From contig NZ_JAQSDA010000025.1 of assembly GCF_029945685.1 (NCBI RefSeq), positions 62,001-126,000 of the forward strand: DNA of 64,000 nucleotides. Reading direction: 5' to 3'. Both the position numbers and the translations under genes were made by a program. The notes beneath the pieces are model-generated. The model ran no database searches. It was not told where the DNA came from and saw only the letters and a list, made by a program, of their open reading frames with translations. This stretch comes from Polaromonas sp. (GTDB taxonomy: Bacteria; Pseudomonadota; Gammaproteobacteria; Burkholderiales; Burkholderiaceae_C). This document shows, in pieces, positions 53,219 through 60,202 of this stretch (the stretch's first letter is position 1; every line of letters begins with the position of its first letter).

Positions 53219-54262
53219 CAGCACCGCGTTGAATACAAAACCCACCAGCAGAATGCCGCCGGCCACCACCGCCACAAAGGTGGCGATCAGCCGCAGCTTG
53301 AGCACCTTGCGCAGGATGATCATCTCGGGCAGGGACAGCGCAATCACGCTCATCATGAAAGCCAGCACGGTGCCCAGGGCCGCGCCCTTGGCCAGCAGCG
53401 CCTGCACGATGGGAATCACGCCGGCTGCATTGGTGTACATCGGCACACCCATCAGCACCGCCAGCGGCACCGACCACCAGGCTTCCTTGCCCATGAAGCT
53501 GGCCATGAACGCTTCCGGCACATAGCCGTGGATCAGGGCGCCCAGTGTTATGCCGCCCAGGATGTAGGGCCAGACCTTGCCCACAATTTCGCGCACCGCT
53601 GAAAAACCGGCTTGAATGCGGTCGGCCAGCGTGGTCTGCGCGTCTTCAAACTGGGCCGAAGTTTTTGGCATGTCGCGCACCCAGTCTTCGAGGTAGGCTT
53701 CCATCTTGAGGCGGCCAATGATCCAGCCCGCGACGATGGCGACCGCGAGCCCCAGGCCCAGGTAGAGCAGCGCCACCTTCCAGCCGAACAGGCCAAACAG
53801 CAGCGTCAGCGCCACTTCGTTGACCATGGGGGCGGAGATCAGGAAGGAGAAGGTCACCCCCAGCGGCACACCCGCCTGCACAAAACCGATGAACAGCGGC
53901 ACCGCCGAGCATGAACAAAACGGCGTGACGATGCCCAGGGACGCGGCCATCACGTTGGCCACACCCTCGCTACGGCCGGCCAGCAGGGCGCGGGTGCGCT
54001 CCGGCGTGAAGTAGCTGTTGACCATGCCCATGACAAACACCACGCCGGTCAGCAGCATCAGGACCTTGGGCGTGTCGTAGAAGAAAAACTGCAGCGCACC
54101 CCCCAGGTGGCTGGCCCGGTCTACCGGCAAGGCGGCGACCAGTGCTTCAGAACCGGGCAGCAGTGTCTGGTAAAGGCCCAGCCAGCCCAGAGCGGCCAGG
54201 ATCAAAAAGATGACGGGCTGGCGCAGGGGCCAGGACTTTTGCGGCGTCGTGACGGTGTTCAT
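53216..54262 (-). CDS. Permease of the ArsP / SO_0444 family
   Basis: Inner-membrane permease of 348 residues with about eight to ten helices in two halves. The key motif TPFCSCSAVPLFIGFVQAGVP is that of ArsP-type (DUF318/UPF0718) permeases, in which a cysteine pair is needed for exporting trivalent organoarsenicals; other members handle copper or zinc. The second half has GVPMYTNAAGVIPIVQALLAKGAA. A mini-thioredoxin follows 200 bp downstream, a common pairing. The TAG stop is contributed by the 163-bp repeat. Confidence 0.87.
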   Translation of the reverse strand: MNTVTTPQKSWPLRQPVIFLILAALGWLGLYQTLLPGSEALVAALPVDRASHLGGALQFFFYDTPKVLMLLTGVVFVMGMVNSYFTPERTRALLAGRSEGVANVMAASLGIVTPFCSCSAVPLFIGFVQAGVPLGVTFSFLISAPMVNEVALTLLFGLFGWKVALLYLGLGLAVAIVAGWIIGRLKMEAYLEDWVRDMPKTSAQFEDAQTTLADRIQAGFSAVREIVGKVWPYILGGITLGALIHGYVPEAFMASFMGKEAWWSVPLAVLMGVPMYTNAAGVIPIVQALLAKGAALGTVLAFMMSVIALSLPEMIILRKVLKLRLIATFVAVVAGGILLVGFVFNAVL

Positions 54263-54318
54263 ATCTGTGAAGACGAAGGAAACCGGCAAAAGACGCACAA
54301 ACCACAAAATTATTGATG

Positions 54319-54373
54319 AAATATGCCTCCAGCCCTTATGCAGAAAGCGCAAGCAGCTATTGAAACTGTAGCA
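54319..54373 (+). repeat. ~55-bp repeat copy between the permease and sigma factor genes
   Basis: AAATATGCCTCCAGCCCTTA, AGCGCAAGCAGCTATTGAAA and CTGTAGCA agree well with the consensus. Confidence 0.8.
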
Positions 54374-54433
54374 AAGAAAGAGGTGTCAGAACGGCTGAGG
54401 GGGCAGTACTCAGCTTTTTTCAGGCTGGCAGCT

Positions 54434-54976
54434 CTACGGGCGCGGCACAAAATCCGCCACGTGCCCCGCATCGTCGATTTGCACCTGGCAAGCCACGGTC
54501 ATGCGCTGCTTCAGGCGCTGGCGCGCGCGTTGCAGGCGCGATTTTGCGGCGCTCAGGTTCAGCCCCCTGGCGGCGGCGAATTCGGCTTGTGGCATGCCCT
54601 GCAGGTCGCATAAGGTGATGACCTCGCGGTCCTCGGCCGTCAACTCGGACAGCACGCGCGGCAGGCAGGCGGTGAGGGTGTCCACCGTGTCGGTTTCATT
54701 GGCAGGTGCGGCCAGGTCGTCGGGCAAGTCCACCGTGGCGCGGGCCACGCGCAGCCGATCGGCCAGGGTGTTGCGCGCCACCTCGAACAGCCAGGCGCGG
54801 GCGTTTTGCACCGAACAAAAGCGTTCACCCTGGCGCAGGGCCTTGATGAACAGGTCCTGCAGCAGGTCATCGGCCTCGGCCGGATTGCCCAGCCGATGGC
54901 GCAGCCAGCCGCGCAACTCGGGCGCGTGGGAGGCCCAGGCGGTGGTCAGACAATTCGGTGCGGCTCCGTTCAACAT
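54434..54976 (-). CDS. sigZ: ECF sigma factor, SigZ-like
   Basis: Extracytoplasmic-function sigma factor of 180 residues. Region 2 runs from about 5-75 (GWLRHRLGNPAEADDLLQDLFIKAL, NARAWLFEVARNTLADRLR), and region 4 from about 104-155 (LSELTAEDREVITLCDLQGMPQAEFAAA). The C-terminal CQVQIDDAGHVADFVPRP is the extra segment of SigZ-type factors. The ATG at 54976 follows GAGGAAACC, a better start than the GTG at 54991. No anti-sigma gene is adjacent; the permease, thioredoxin and OsmC genes downstream are candidate targets. Confidence 0.85.
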   Translation of the reverse strand: MLNGAAPNCLTTAWASHAPELRGWLRHRLGNPAEADDLLQDLFIKALRQGERFCSVQNARAWLFEVARNTLADRLRVARATVDLPDDLAAPANETDTVDTLTACLPRVLSELTAEDREVITLCDLQGMPQAEFAAARGLNLSAAKSRLQRARQRLKQRMTVACQVQIDDAGHVADFVPRP

Positions 54977-55119
54977 GGTTTCCTCAGGCACTGATGGCCG
55001 GTCGCTTCATTTTCCACCAAGGTGCAACTGGGTGGGTGACGTCATTGCTGTTCTTGCTGCAGGGCAGGAGCGAAGCCGGAACTGACGGTTCAGTGAAATC
55101 GCCTGACTTTCAAGTCAGG

Positions 55120-55169
55120 TAAGCCCCAGCCCGGAAAGGACGGACGCAGGCAGCTACGCAATTCATAGT
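55120..55169 (+). repeat. ~55-bp repeat copy upstream of phoX
   Basis: TAAGCCCCAGCCCGGAAAGG, ACGCAGGCAGCTACGC and AATTCATAGTG show the consensus with several changes. It ends 20 bp before the Pho box. Confidence 0.65.
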
Positions 55170-55188
55170 GTGGGAAGTCACCGGCTGA

Positions 55189-55217
55189 CTGTCATCAAAC
55201 TGCCATTAAACCGACAT
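55189..55217 (+). promoter_or_regulatory. Pho box upstream of phoX
   Basis: CTGTCAT CAAA CTGCCAT (55189-55206) gives two seven-base repeats 11 bp apart, the standard PhoB site, followed by a weaker third CCGACAT at 55211-55217. It lies 64 bp before the phoX start. Confidence 0.82.
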
Positions 55218-55280
55218 GAACACGTCACCCTCGACTTCCAGAATCACTCCATCAGTCAAAAACACGATGGAGAGTGATTC

Positions 55281-57242
55281 ATGGGGCAGGGATTCGGCAA
55301 GGATTACGAGCAGGGTGAAGGCGTCAACACGACGTCCAATCCCTTCATACACGAAGTAGACGGCGAGCGCCGCCATGTGCTGCGCTGCACGACGGCGGCG
55401 GTGGCGCTGCTGATGGGATCGCACACGCTGACGGCCAGCGCCGCCACCGTTGCCAAAGGCAAACCCCTGGGTTTTACCGGCGTGCCGGTGTCCAGTGCAG
55501 ACACGCTTGTGGTGCCGCCCGAGTACGACGCCCAGGTGCTGTACCGCTGGGGTGACGCGGCCGGCATTGCGGGGGCTGCAGCGCCAGCCTTCAGTGCGGA
55601 CGCGTCGAACAACTGGCAGGAGCAGTTGCTGCAGTCGGGCATGCACCACGACGGCATGGAGTATTTTCCGCTGGACAAAAATCCACGCCATGGCCTGCTG
55701 GCCATCAACCACGAGTACACCGACGACGGCCTGCTGCACAGCGACGGCATGAAGACCTGGACCGCCGACAAGGTGCGCAAGTCGCAGGCGGCACACGGCG
55801 TCAGCGTGATCGAGGTGGTGGAACGCGCCGGTGTCTGGCGCGTGATGCCCAACTCGCGTTATGCGCGCCGCATCACCGGCAACACACCCATGCTGTTCAG
55901 CGGCCCGGCCGCCGGCCATGCGCTGCTGAAAACTGCGGCCGATCCCGAGGGCCTGCAGCCGCTGGGCACGCTGAACAACTGCGCCGCCGGCCAGACGCCC
56001 TGGGGCACCTTTTTGACCTGCGAGGAAAACTGGAACGGTTACTTCTCGGCGCAGGACAAGCCGAACCCGGACGAGGCACGTTACGGCCTGCGCGCCAAAG
56101 GCTTTGGCTACCGCTGGCACGAGTTTGACGAACGTTTTGACGCAGTGAAACACCCCAACGAGCCGCACCGCTTTGGCTGGGTGGTGGAGATCGACCCGCA
56201 GGACCCGACACAGACCCCGATCAAGCGCACCGCGCTGGGCCGCATCAAGCACGAAGGGGCGACGACGACGCTGTCCCGCGATGGCCGCGCGGTGGTCTAC
56301 ATGGGCGACGACGAGCGTTTTGAGTACATCTACAAGTTTGTCAGCCGCGACAAGGTCAAGCCCGGTGGCTACCGCGCCAACAAGGAGTTGCTCGACCATG
56401 GGACGCTGCATGTGGCCCGTTTTGATGAGCAGGGGTATGGCCGCTGGTTACCGCTGGTGCATGGGCAGGAAAACCTAACCGTCGCCAACGGCTTTGCCAG
56501 CCAGGCCGACGTGGTGGTCAAGTGCCGCCAGGCTGCGGACGTGGCGGGCGCCACCAAGATGGACAGGCCCGAGTGGGTGGCCGTACACCCCAACACCGGT
56601 GAGGTGTTTGTGACGCTGACCAACAACAGCAACCGGGGGCAGGGCAGCCAGCCGGGACGCATGGTCAATGCAGCCAACCCGCGCAACGACAACATCATGG
56701 GTCACATCATTCGCTGGCGCGAAGGCAAGGGCAGCCCGGGCGGCAGCGCCAGCCGCCTGGACGGCGACGCCAGCGCGACGGAGTTTCGCTGGATGCACTT
56801 CGCACTGGCCGGTGACCCGAACGCCGAGAAGGCCGAGTACCGGGGCACGATCAAGGGCGATATGTACGGCAGCCCCGATGGTCTGCAGTTTGATTCGGGC
56901 GGCATGCTCTGGATACAGACCGACATTTCCACATCGGTCATCAACAAGGGCGCCTACAAAAATATAGGCAACAACATGATGCTCTGCGCCGATCCGGCCA
57001 CCGGCGAGACCAAGCGCTTCTTGACCGGCCCGGCGGGCTGCGAGATCACCGGGGTGACGTTCACGCCCGACCGCCGCGCGGTCTTCATCAACATCCAGCA
57101 CCCAGGCGAGACCGCCAGCGAACGCAGCGATCCGGCCCAGCCGAAGGCGGTGAGCCATTGGCCTGACGGCCCGGCGGGCGGACGACCGCGCTCGGCCACT
57201 GTCGTCATCCGGCGCAAGGATGGCGGCGTCGTCGGAACCTAA
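55281..57242 (+). CDS. phoX: PhoX-family alkaline phosphatase
   Basis: Secreted calcium/iron-dependent phosphatase (DUF839) of 653 residues that releases phosphate from organic phosphoesters outside the cytoplasm. Near residue 30 a twin-arginine-type signal occurs (GERRHVLRCTTAAVALLMG), fitting Tat export of PhoX. Conserved segments include LLAINHEYTDDG, GTFLTCEENWNGYF, GWVVEIDPQD, GRAVVYMGDDERFEYIYKF and SPDGLQFDSGGMLWIQTD. GGAGAG sits six bases before the ATG at 55281. A Pho box upstream implies PhoB control. A terminator follows. Confidence 0.93.
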   Translation: MGQGFGKDYEQGEGVNTTSNPFIHEVDGERRHVLRCTTAAVALLMGSHTLTASAATVAKGKPLGFTGVPVSSADTLVVPPEYDAQVLYRWGDAAGIAGAAAPAFSADASNNWQEQLLQSGMHHDGMEYFPLDKNPRHGLLAINHEYTDDGLLHSDGMKTWTADKVRKSQAAHGVSVIEVVERAGVWRVMPNSRYARRITGNTPMLFSGPAAGHALLKTAADPEGLQPLGTLNNCAAGQTPWGTFLTCEENWNGYFSAQDKPNPDEARYGLRAKGFGYRWHEFDERFDAVKHPNEPHRFGWVVEIDPQDPTQTPIKRTALGRIKHEGATTTLSRDGRAVVYMGDDERFEYIYKFVSRDKVKPGGYRANKELLDHGTLHVARFDEQGYGRWLPLVHGQENLTVANGFASQADVVVKCRQAADVAGATKMDRPEWVAVHPNTGEVFVTLTNNSNRGQGSQPGRMVNAANPRNDNIMGHIIRWREGKGSPGGSASRLDGDASATEFRWMHFALAGDPNAEKAEYRGTIKGDMYGSPDGLQFDSGGMLWIQTDISTSVINKGAYKNIGNNMMLCADPATGETKRFLTGPAGCEITGVTFTPDRRAVFINIQHPGETASERSDPAQPKAVSHWPDGPAGGRPRSATVVIRRKDGGVVGT

Positions 57243-57248
57243 AGAGTC

Positions 57249-57273
57249 AAAGCCCCTGCAACGGGGCTTTTTT
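57249..57273 (+). terminator. Intrinsic terminator after phoX
   Basis: AAAGCCCC (57249-57256), loop TGCAAC, GGGGCTTT and a run of six T. It should isolate phoX from olsB. Confidence 0.88.
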
Positions 57274-57285
57274 ACGGAAATTTTC

Positions 57286-57327
57286 GAGAGTCGAGAGTCG
57301 AGAGTTGAGAGTTGAGAGTTGAGAGTC
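57286..57327 (+). repeat. Six-copy heptanucleotide tandem repeat upstream of olsB
   Basis: GAGAGTC or GAGAGTT is repeated six times without gap (order C, C, T, T, T, C). It occupies the leader between the phoX terminator and the olsB ribosome site. Such tracts can change length by slippage and so alter promoter or leader spacing. Confidence 0.9.
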
Positions 57328-57356
57328 ATTTGCGAGAAGACAACCAGGAGTCCATC

Positions 57357-58211
57357 ATGAAAGAACTGCCCAATCCCACCTTTGCATTGTCGCCAGTCGC
57401 AATGCCACGGGGGTCACTTCATCAAAGCTCTCATGCTGCCGATCCGGTCGCTGTTCAAGGGACTGCGCCGGGGAAAATCCAGGTAGGCTGGGCCAGGCAC
57501 CAGGACGAGGTGCGGCAGGCACAGCGGCTGCGGTACCAGGTCTTCGCGCTGGAGATGGGGGCGACGCTGCCCAGCACGGTGCCGGGCCATGACATCGACC
57601 TGTTCGACGATTTCTGCGAACACCTGCTGGTGCGCGACGAAGCCAGCCAGGAAGTCATAGGCACTTACCGCGTGCTCACGCCGACCCAGGCCAAACGCGT
57701 GGGCAGCACCTACAGCGACACCGAGTTCGACCTCACGCGCCTGCGCGCCCTGCGCGAACGCATGGTCGAGCTGGGACGCAGCTGCGTGCATGCCGAGCAC
57801 CGCCACGGCGGTGTGATCCTGGCCTTGTGGGGTGCGCTGGCCGAGTTCATGGCGCGCAACCAGCTCGACACCATGATCGGCTGCGCCAGCATTCCGATGC
57901 AGCACAGCGGCCACCCGGAATACGGCAGCGGGCATGCGGCAGCCAGCATCTGGCGCCAGGTGCGGCAAAGCCACCTGGCAGCCATCGAATACCACGTGAC
58001 GCCGCGCCTGGCCCTGCCGGTCGAGCAGCTCGACGATTCGCTGGACGTCGAGCCGCCGGCGCTGATCAAGGGCTACCTGCGGCTTGGCGCCAAGGTCCTG
58101 GGCGCACCGGCCTGGGACCCGGACTTCAACTCGGCCGACCTGCCCATGATGATGCGCATTGCCGATCTGCCGCCGCGTTATCGCAAGCATTTTTCCAGCA
58201 AGGCGACCTGA
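57357..58211 (+). CDS. olsB: Ornithine lipid N-acyltransferase OlsB-like (GNAT)
   Basis: Acyltransferase of 284 residues that joins a 3-hydroxy fatty acid to the alpha-amino group of ornithine, the first step of ornithine-lipid synthesis. Family features are EVRQAQRLRYQVFALEMGA (about 56-74), HDIDLFDDFCEHLLVRDE, GTYRVLTPTQA and ELGRSCVHAEHRHGGVILALW, then FNSADLPMMMRIADLPPRYRKHF. CAGGAG precedes the ATG at 57357. OlsA is not adjacent. Its stop overlaps the next start (TGATG). Phosphate-free ornithine lipids replace phospholipids in phosphate-starved bacteria. Confidence 0.87.
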   Translation: MKELPNPTFALSPVAMPRGSLHQSSHAADPVAVQGTAPGKIQVGWARHQDEVRQAQRLRYQVFALEMGATLPSTVPGHDIDLFDDFCEHLLVRDEASQEVIGTYRVLTPTQAKRVGSTYSDTEFDLTRLRALRERMVELGRSCVHAEHRHGGVILALWGALAEFMARNQLDTMIGCASIPMQHSGHPEYGSGHAAASIWRQVRQSHLAAIEYHVTPRLALPVEQLDDSLDVEPPALIKGYLRLGAKVLGAPAWDPDFNSADLPMMMRIADLPPRYRKHFSSKAT

Positions 58212-59074
58212 TGCGTACGCTGTTCGACAAGCTCGGCGCGCTCAACCATGGGGGCACGCCGCCGCCCGAAGACGACCATGATGACGCCGCATTGCGCCAG
58301 CGCTACCGCAGCATCTTCATTTCCGACTTGCACCTGGGTACACCGGGCTGCCAGGCCGCGGCACTGCTGGACTTTCTGAGGGCCCACCCCAGCGACCACC
58401 TTTACCTGGTGGGCGATATCGTGGACGGCTGGCAGCTGCGGCGCAAATGGTACTGGCCGCAGTCGCACAACGATGTGGTGCAAAAGCTGCTGCGTCGCGC
58501 GCGCAAGGGCTGCCGGATCGTCTATGTGCCTGGCAACCATGATGAGTTTGCGCGTGAGTTTATCGGCCATCAGTTCGGTGGCATCGAGGTGGTCGAGGAC
58601 GCCGTGCACACCACCGCCGACGGCCGTCAGTTGTGGGTTGTACACGGTGACTATTTCGACGCGGTGGTTCAATGCGCCAGATGGCTGGCCTACGTGGGCG
58701 ACAACCTCTATGAACTCACGCTCAAGCTCAACCGCCACCTCAACAGCCTGCGCGCGCGCATGGGGCTGCCCTACTGGTCGCTCTCGGCCTACCTCAAGCA
58801 CAAGGTCAAGAGTGCGCTGAACTACGTCACCGATTTTGAAGTCGCGGTCGCCAACGAGGCGCGCCGGCGCGGCCACCAGGGGGTGGTCTGCGGCCACATC
58901 CACCGCGCCGAAATGCGCGACATCAACGGCGTGCTTTATTGCAATGACGGCGACTGGGTCGAAAGCCGCACCGCGCTGGTGGAACACTACGACGGCAAGC
59001 TGGAGCTGCTGCACTGGGCGCCGGCCCATGAAACGCAGGGCCGCGGCCATGTGGCGGGCACGGTGGCCGCATGA
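58211..59074 (+). CDS. plcP: PlcP-like metallophosphoesterase (LpxH superfamily)
   Basis: Calcineurin-like phosphoesterase of 287 residues with FISDLHLGTPG, LYLVGDIVDGWQL, YVPGNHDEFAR, WVVHGDYFD and VVCGHIHRAEM. It resembles LpxH but is longer and lacks LpxH context. In alphaproteobacteria PlcP of this family cleaves phospholipid head groups to diacylglycerol during phosphate starvation and sits beside the glycosyltransferase Agt, as here. The assignment depends on that neighbourhood plus the upstream olsB. Start and stop overlap the neighbours (TGATG, ATGA), so the three genes are one operon. Confidence 0.75.
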   Translation: MRTLFDKLGALNHGGTPPPEDDHDDAALRQRYRSIFISDLHLGTPGCQAAALLDFLRAHPSDHLYLVGDIVDGWQLRRKWYWPQSHNDVVQKLLRRARKGCRIVYVPGNHDEFAREFIGHQFGGIEVVEDAVHTTADGRQLWVVHGDYFDAVVQCARWLAYVGDNLYELTLKLNRHLNSLRARMGLPYWSLSAYLKHKVKSALNYVTDFEVAVANEARRRGHQGVVCGHIHRAEMRDINGVLYCNDGDWVESRTALVEHYDGKLELLHWAPAHETQGRGHVAGTVAA

Positions 59075-60138
59075 AAATTGCCCTTGTTACCGACGCCTGG
59101 CAGCCGCAGGTCAATGGCGTGGTCACCACGCTGGTGGAGCTGGTGCGTGAACTGCAGGCCCTGGGCCACACGGTGGAAGTGCTCCACCCCGGCCTGTTCA
59201 GAACGCGGCCTTGTCCGGGTTACGCCGGCATCGATCTGGCCGTGCGTCCCCAAGCCCTGCTGACCGCACGGCTGGATGCTTTCGCGCCCGAAGCCATCCA
59301 CATTGCCACCGAAGGCCCGCTGGGCTGGGCGGCACGCAGCTATTGCGGCAAGCGCGACCTGCGTTTCACCACCGCCTTTCACACCAAGTTTCCGGAGATC
59401 CTCCACGCCGCATTGAAAATTCCGCTGTCCTGGGGTTACGCGCTGTTCCGATATTTCCACAAGGCTTCGTCAGGCGTCATGGTGCCGACCCAGGGCGTGC
59501 TGCGCATGCTGGAGAAACGCGGTTTTCGCCAGCTGCGCAGCTGGACGCACGGGGTGGACACCGCGCTGTTCCCGTTTCATTCCAGTGCGCGGCTCTACCC
59601 GCCCATGGGCACCCTCGCGCGGCCGGTGTCCCTGTTTGTCGGTCGTGTGTCGTATGAGAAAAACATCGAGGCCTTCCTGGCGCTGGACATTCCGGGGACC
59701 AAGGTGGTCTGCGGCGTCGGGCCGCTGGAGGCTTCGCTCAAGGCGCGTTATCCGCAAGTGCGCTGGCTGGGTGTGCTGCCGCGCGACGAATTGGCCAGGG
59801 TCTACGCTGCCGCCGATGTGTTTGTTTTTCCCAGCCGGTCGGAAACCTTCGGCCTGGTGATGCTCGAAGCCATGGCCAGCGGTACACCCGTCGCGGCTTA
59901 CCCGGTTGACGGCCCGCTCGAGGTGCTGGGCAAACCGGATGGCAGCCACCACGGCGGTGTTCTGGATACGGACCTGAAACGCGCCTGTTACAAGGCGATG
60001 GCGGTGCCACGCCATGAGGCCCGCGCCCGTTCGCTGGACTTCAGCTGGACGCATGCTGCAAAACTGTTCGAAGGCCATCTGGTGCCGGTTCGCAGCAAGG
60101 CCAAAAGTGCGTTGGTGACGACCCAGGCCCTGGTTTGA
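59071..60138 (+). CDS. Lipid glycosyltransferase, Agt-like (GT4)
   Basis: GT-B glycosyltransferase of 355 residues. N-terminal MKIALVTDAWQPQVNGVVTT and C-terminal LFVGRVSYEKNIEAFLAL, LPRDELARVYAAADVFVFPSRSETFGLVMLEAMASGTPVAA are of the GT4 type related to sulfoquinovosyl- and glucosyl-diacylglycerol synthases. Together with a PlcP-like partner it would glycosylate the diacylglycerol released from phospholipids, making glycolipids without phosphate. The sugar donor is unknown. The start overlaps the plcP-like stop by four bases. Confidence 0.8.
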   Translation: MKIALVTDAWQPQVNGVVTTLVELVRELQALGHTVEVLHPGLFRTRPCPGYAGIDLAVRPQALLTARLDAFAPEAIHIATEGPLGWAARSYCGKRDLRFTTAFHTKFPEILHAALKIPLSWGYALFRYFHKASSGVMVPTQGVLRMLEKRGFRQLRSWTHGVDTALFPFHSSARLYPPMGTLARPVSLFVGRVSYEKNIEAFLALDIPGTKVVCGVGPLEASLKARYPQVRWLGVLPRDELARVYAAADVFVFPSRSETFGLVMLEAMASGTPVAAYPVDGPLEVLGKPDGSHHGGVLDTDLKRACYKAMAVPRHEARARSLDFSWTHAAKLFEGHLVPVRSKAKSALVTTQALV

Positions 60139-60143
60139 AACAT

Positions 60144-60172
60144 TTGTCATGAGGTTGTCACGTTTTTGTCAT
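60144..60172 (+). promoter_or_regulatory. Triple Pho box upstream of ppk1
   Basis: TTGTCAT (60144-60150), TTGTCAC (60155-60161) and TTGTCAT (60166-60172) recur with an exact 11-bp period, the PhoB direct-repeat pattern. It lies 31-59 bp before the ppk1 ATG. Confidence 0.88.
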
Positions 60173-60202
60173 CAAATCCGCGCACACTGACAAGTCAGAT
60201 TC

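Noticed and set aside
58211-59074. Metallophosphoesterase as the housekeeping lipid A enzyme LpxH
   Set aside because: The motifs are compatible, but it is longer than usual, coupled to a glycosyltransferase and olsB, and lacks LpxH-type neighbours. LpxH cannot be fully excluded without a tree.
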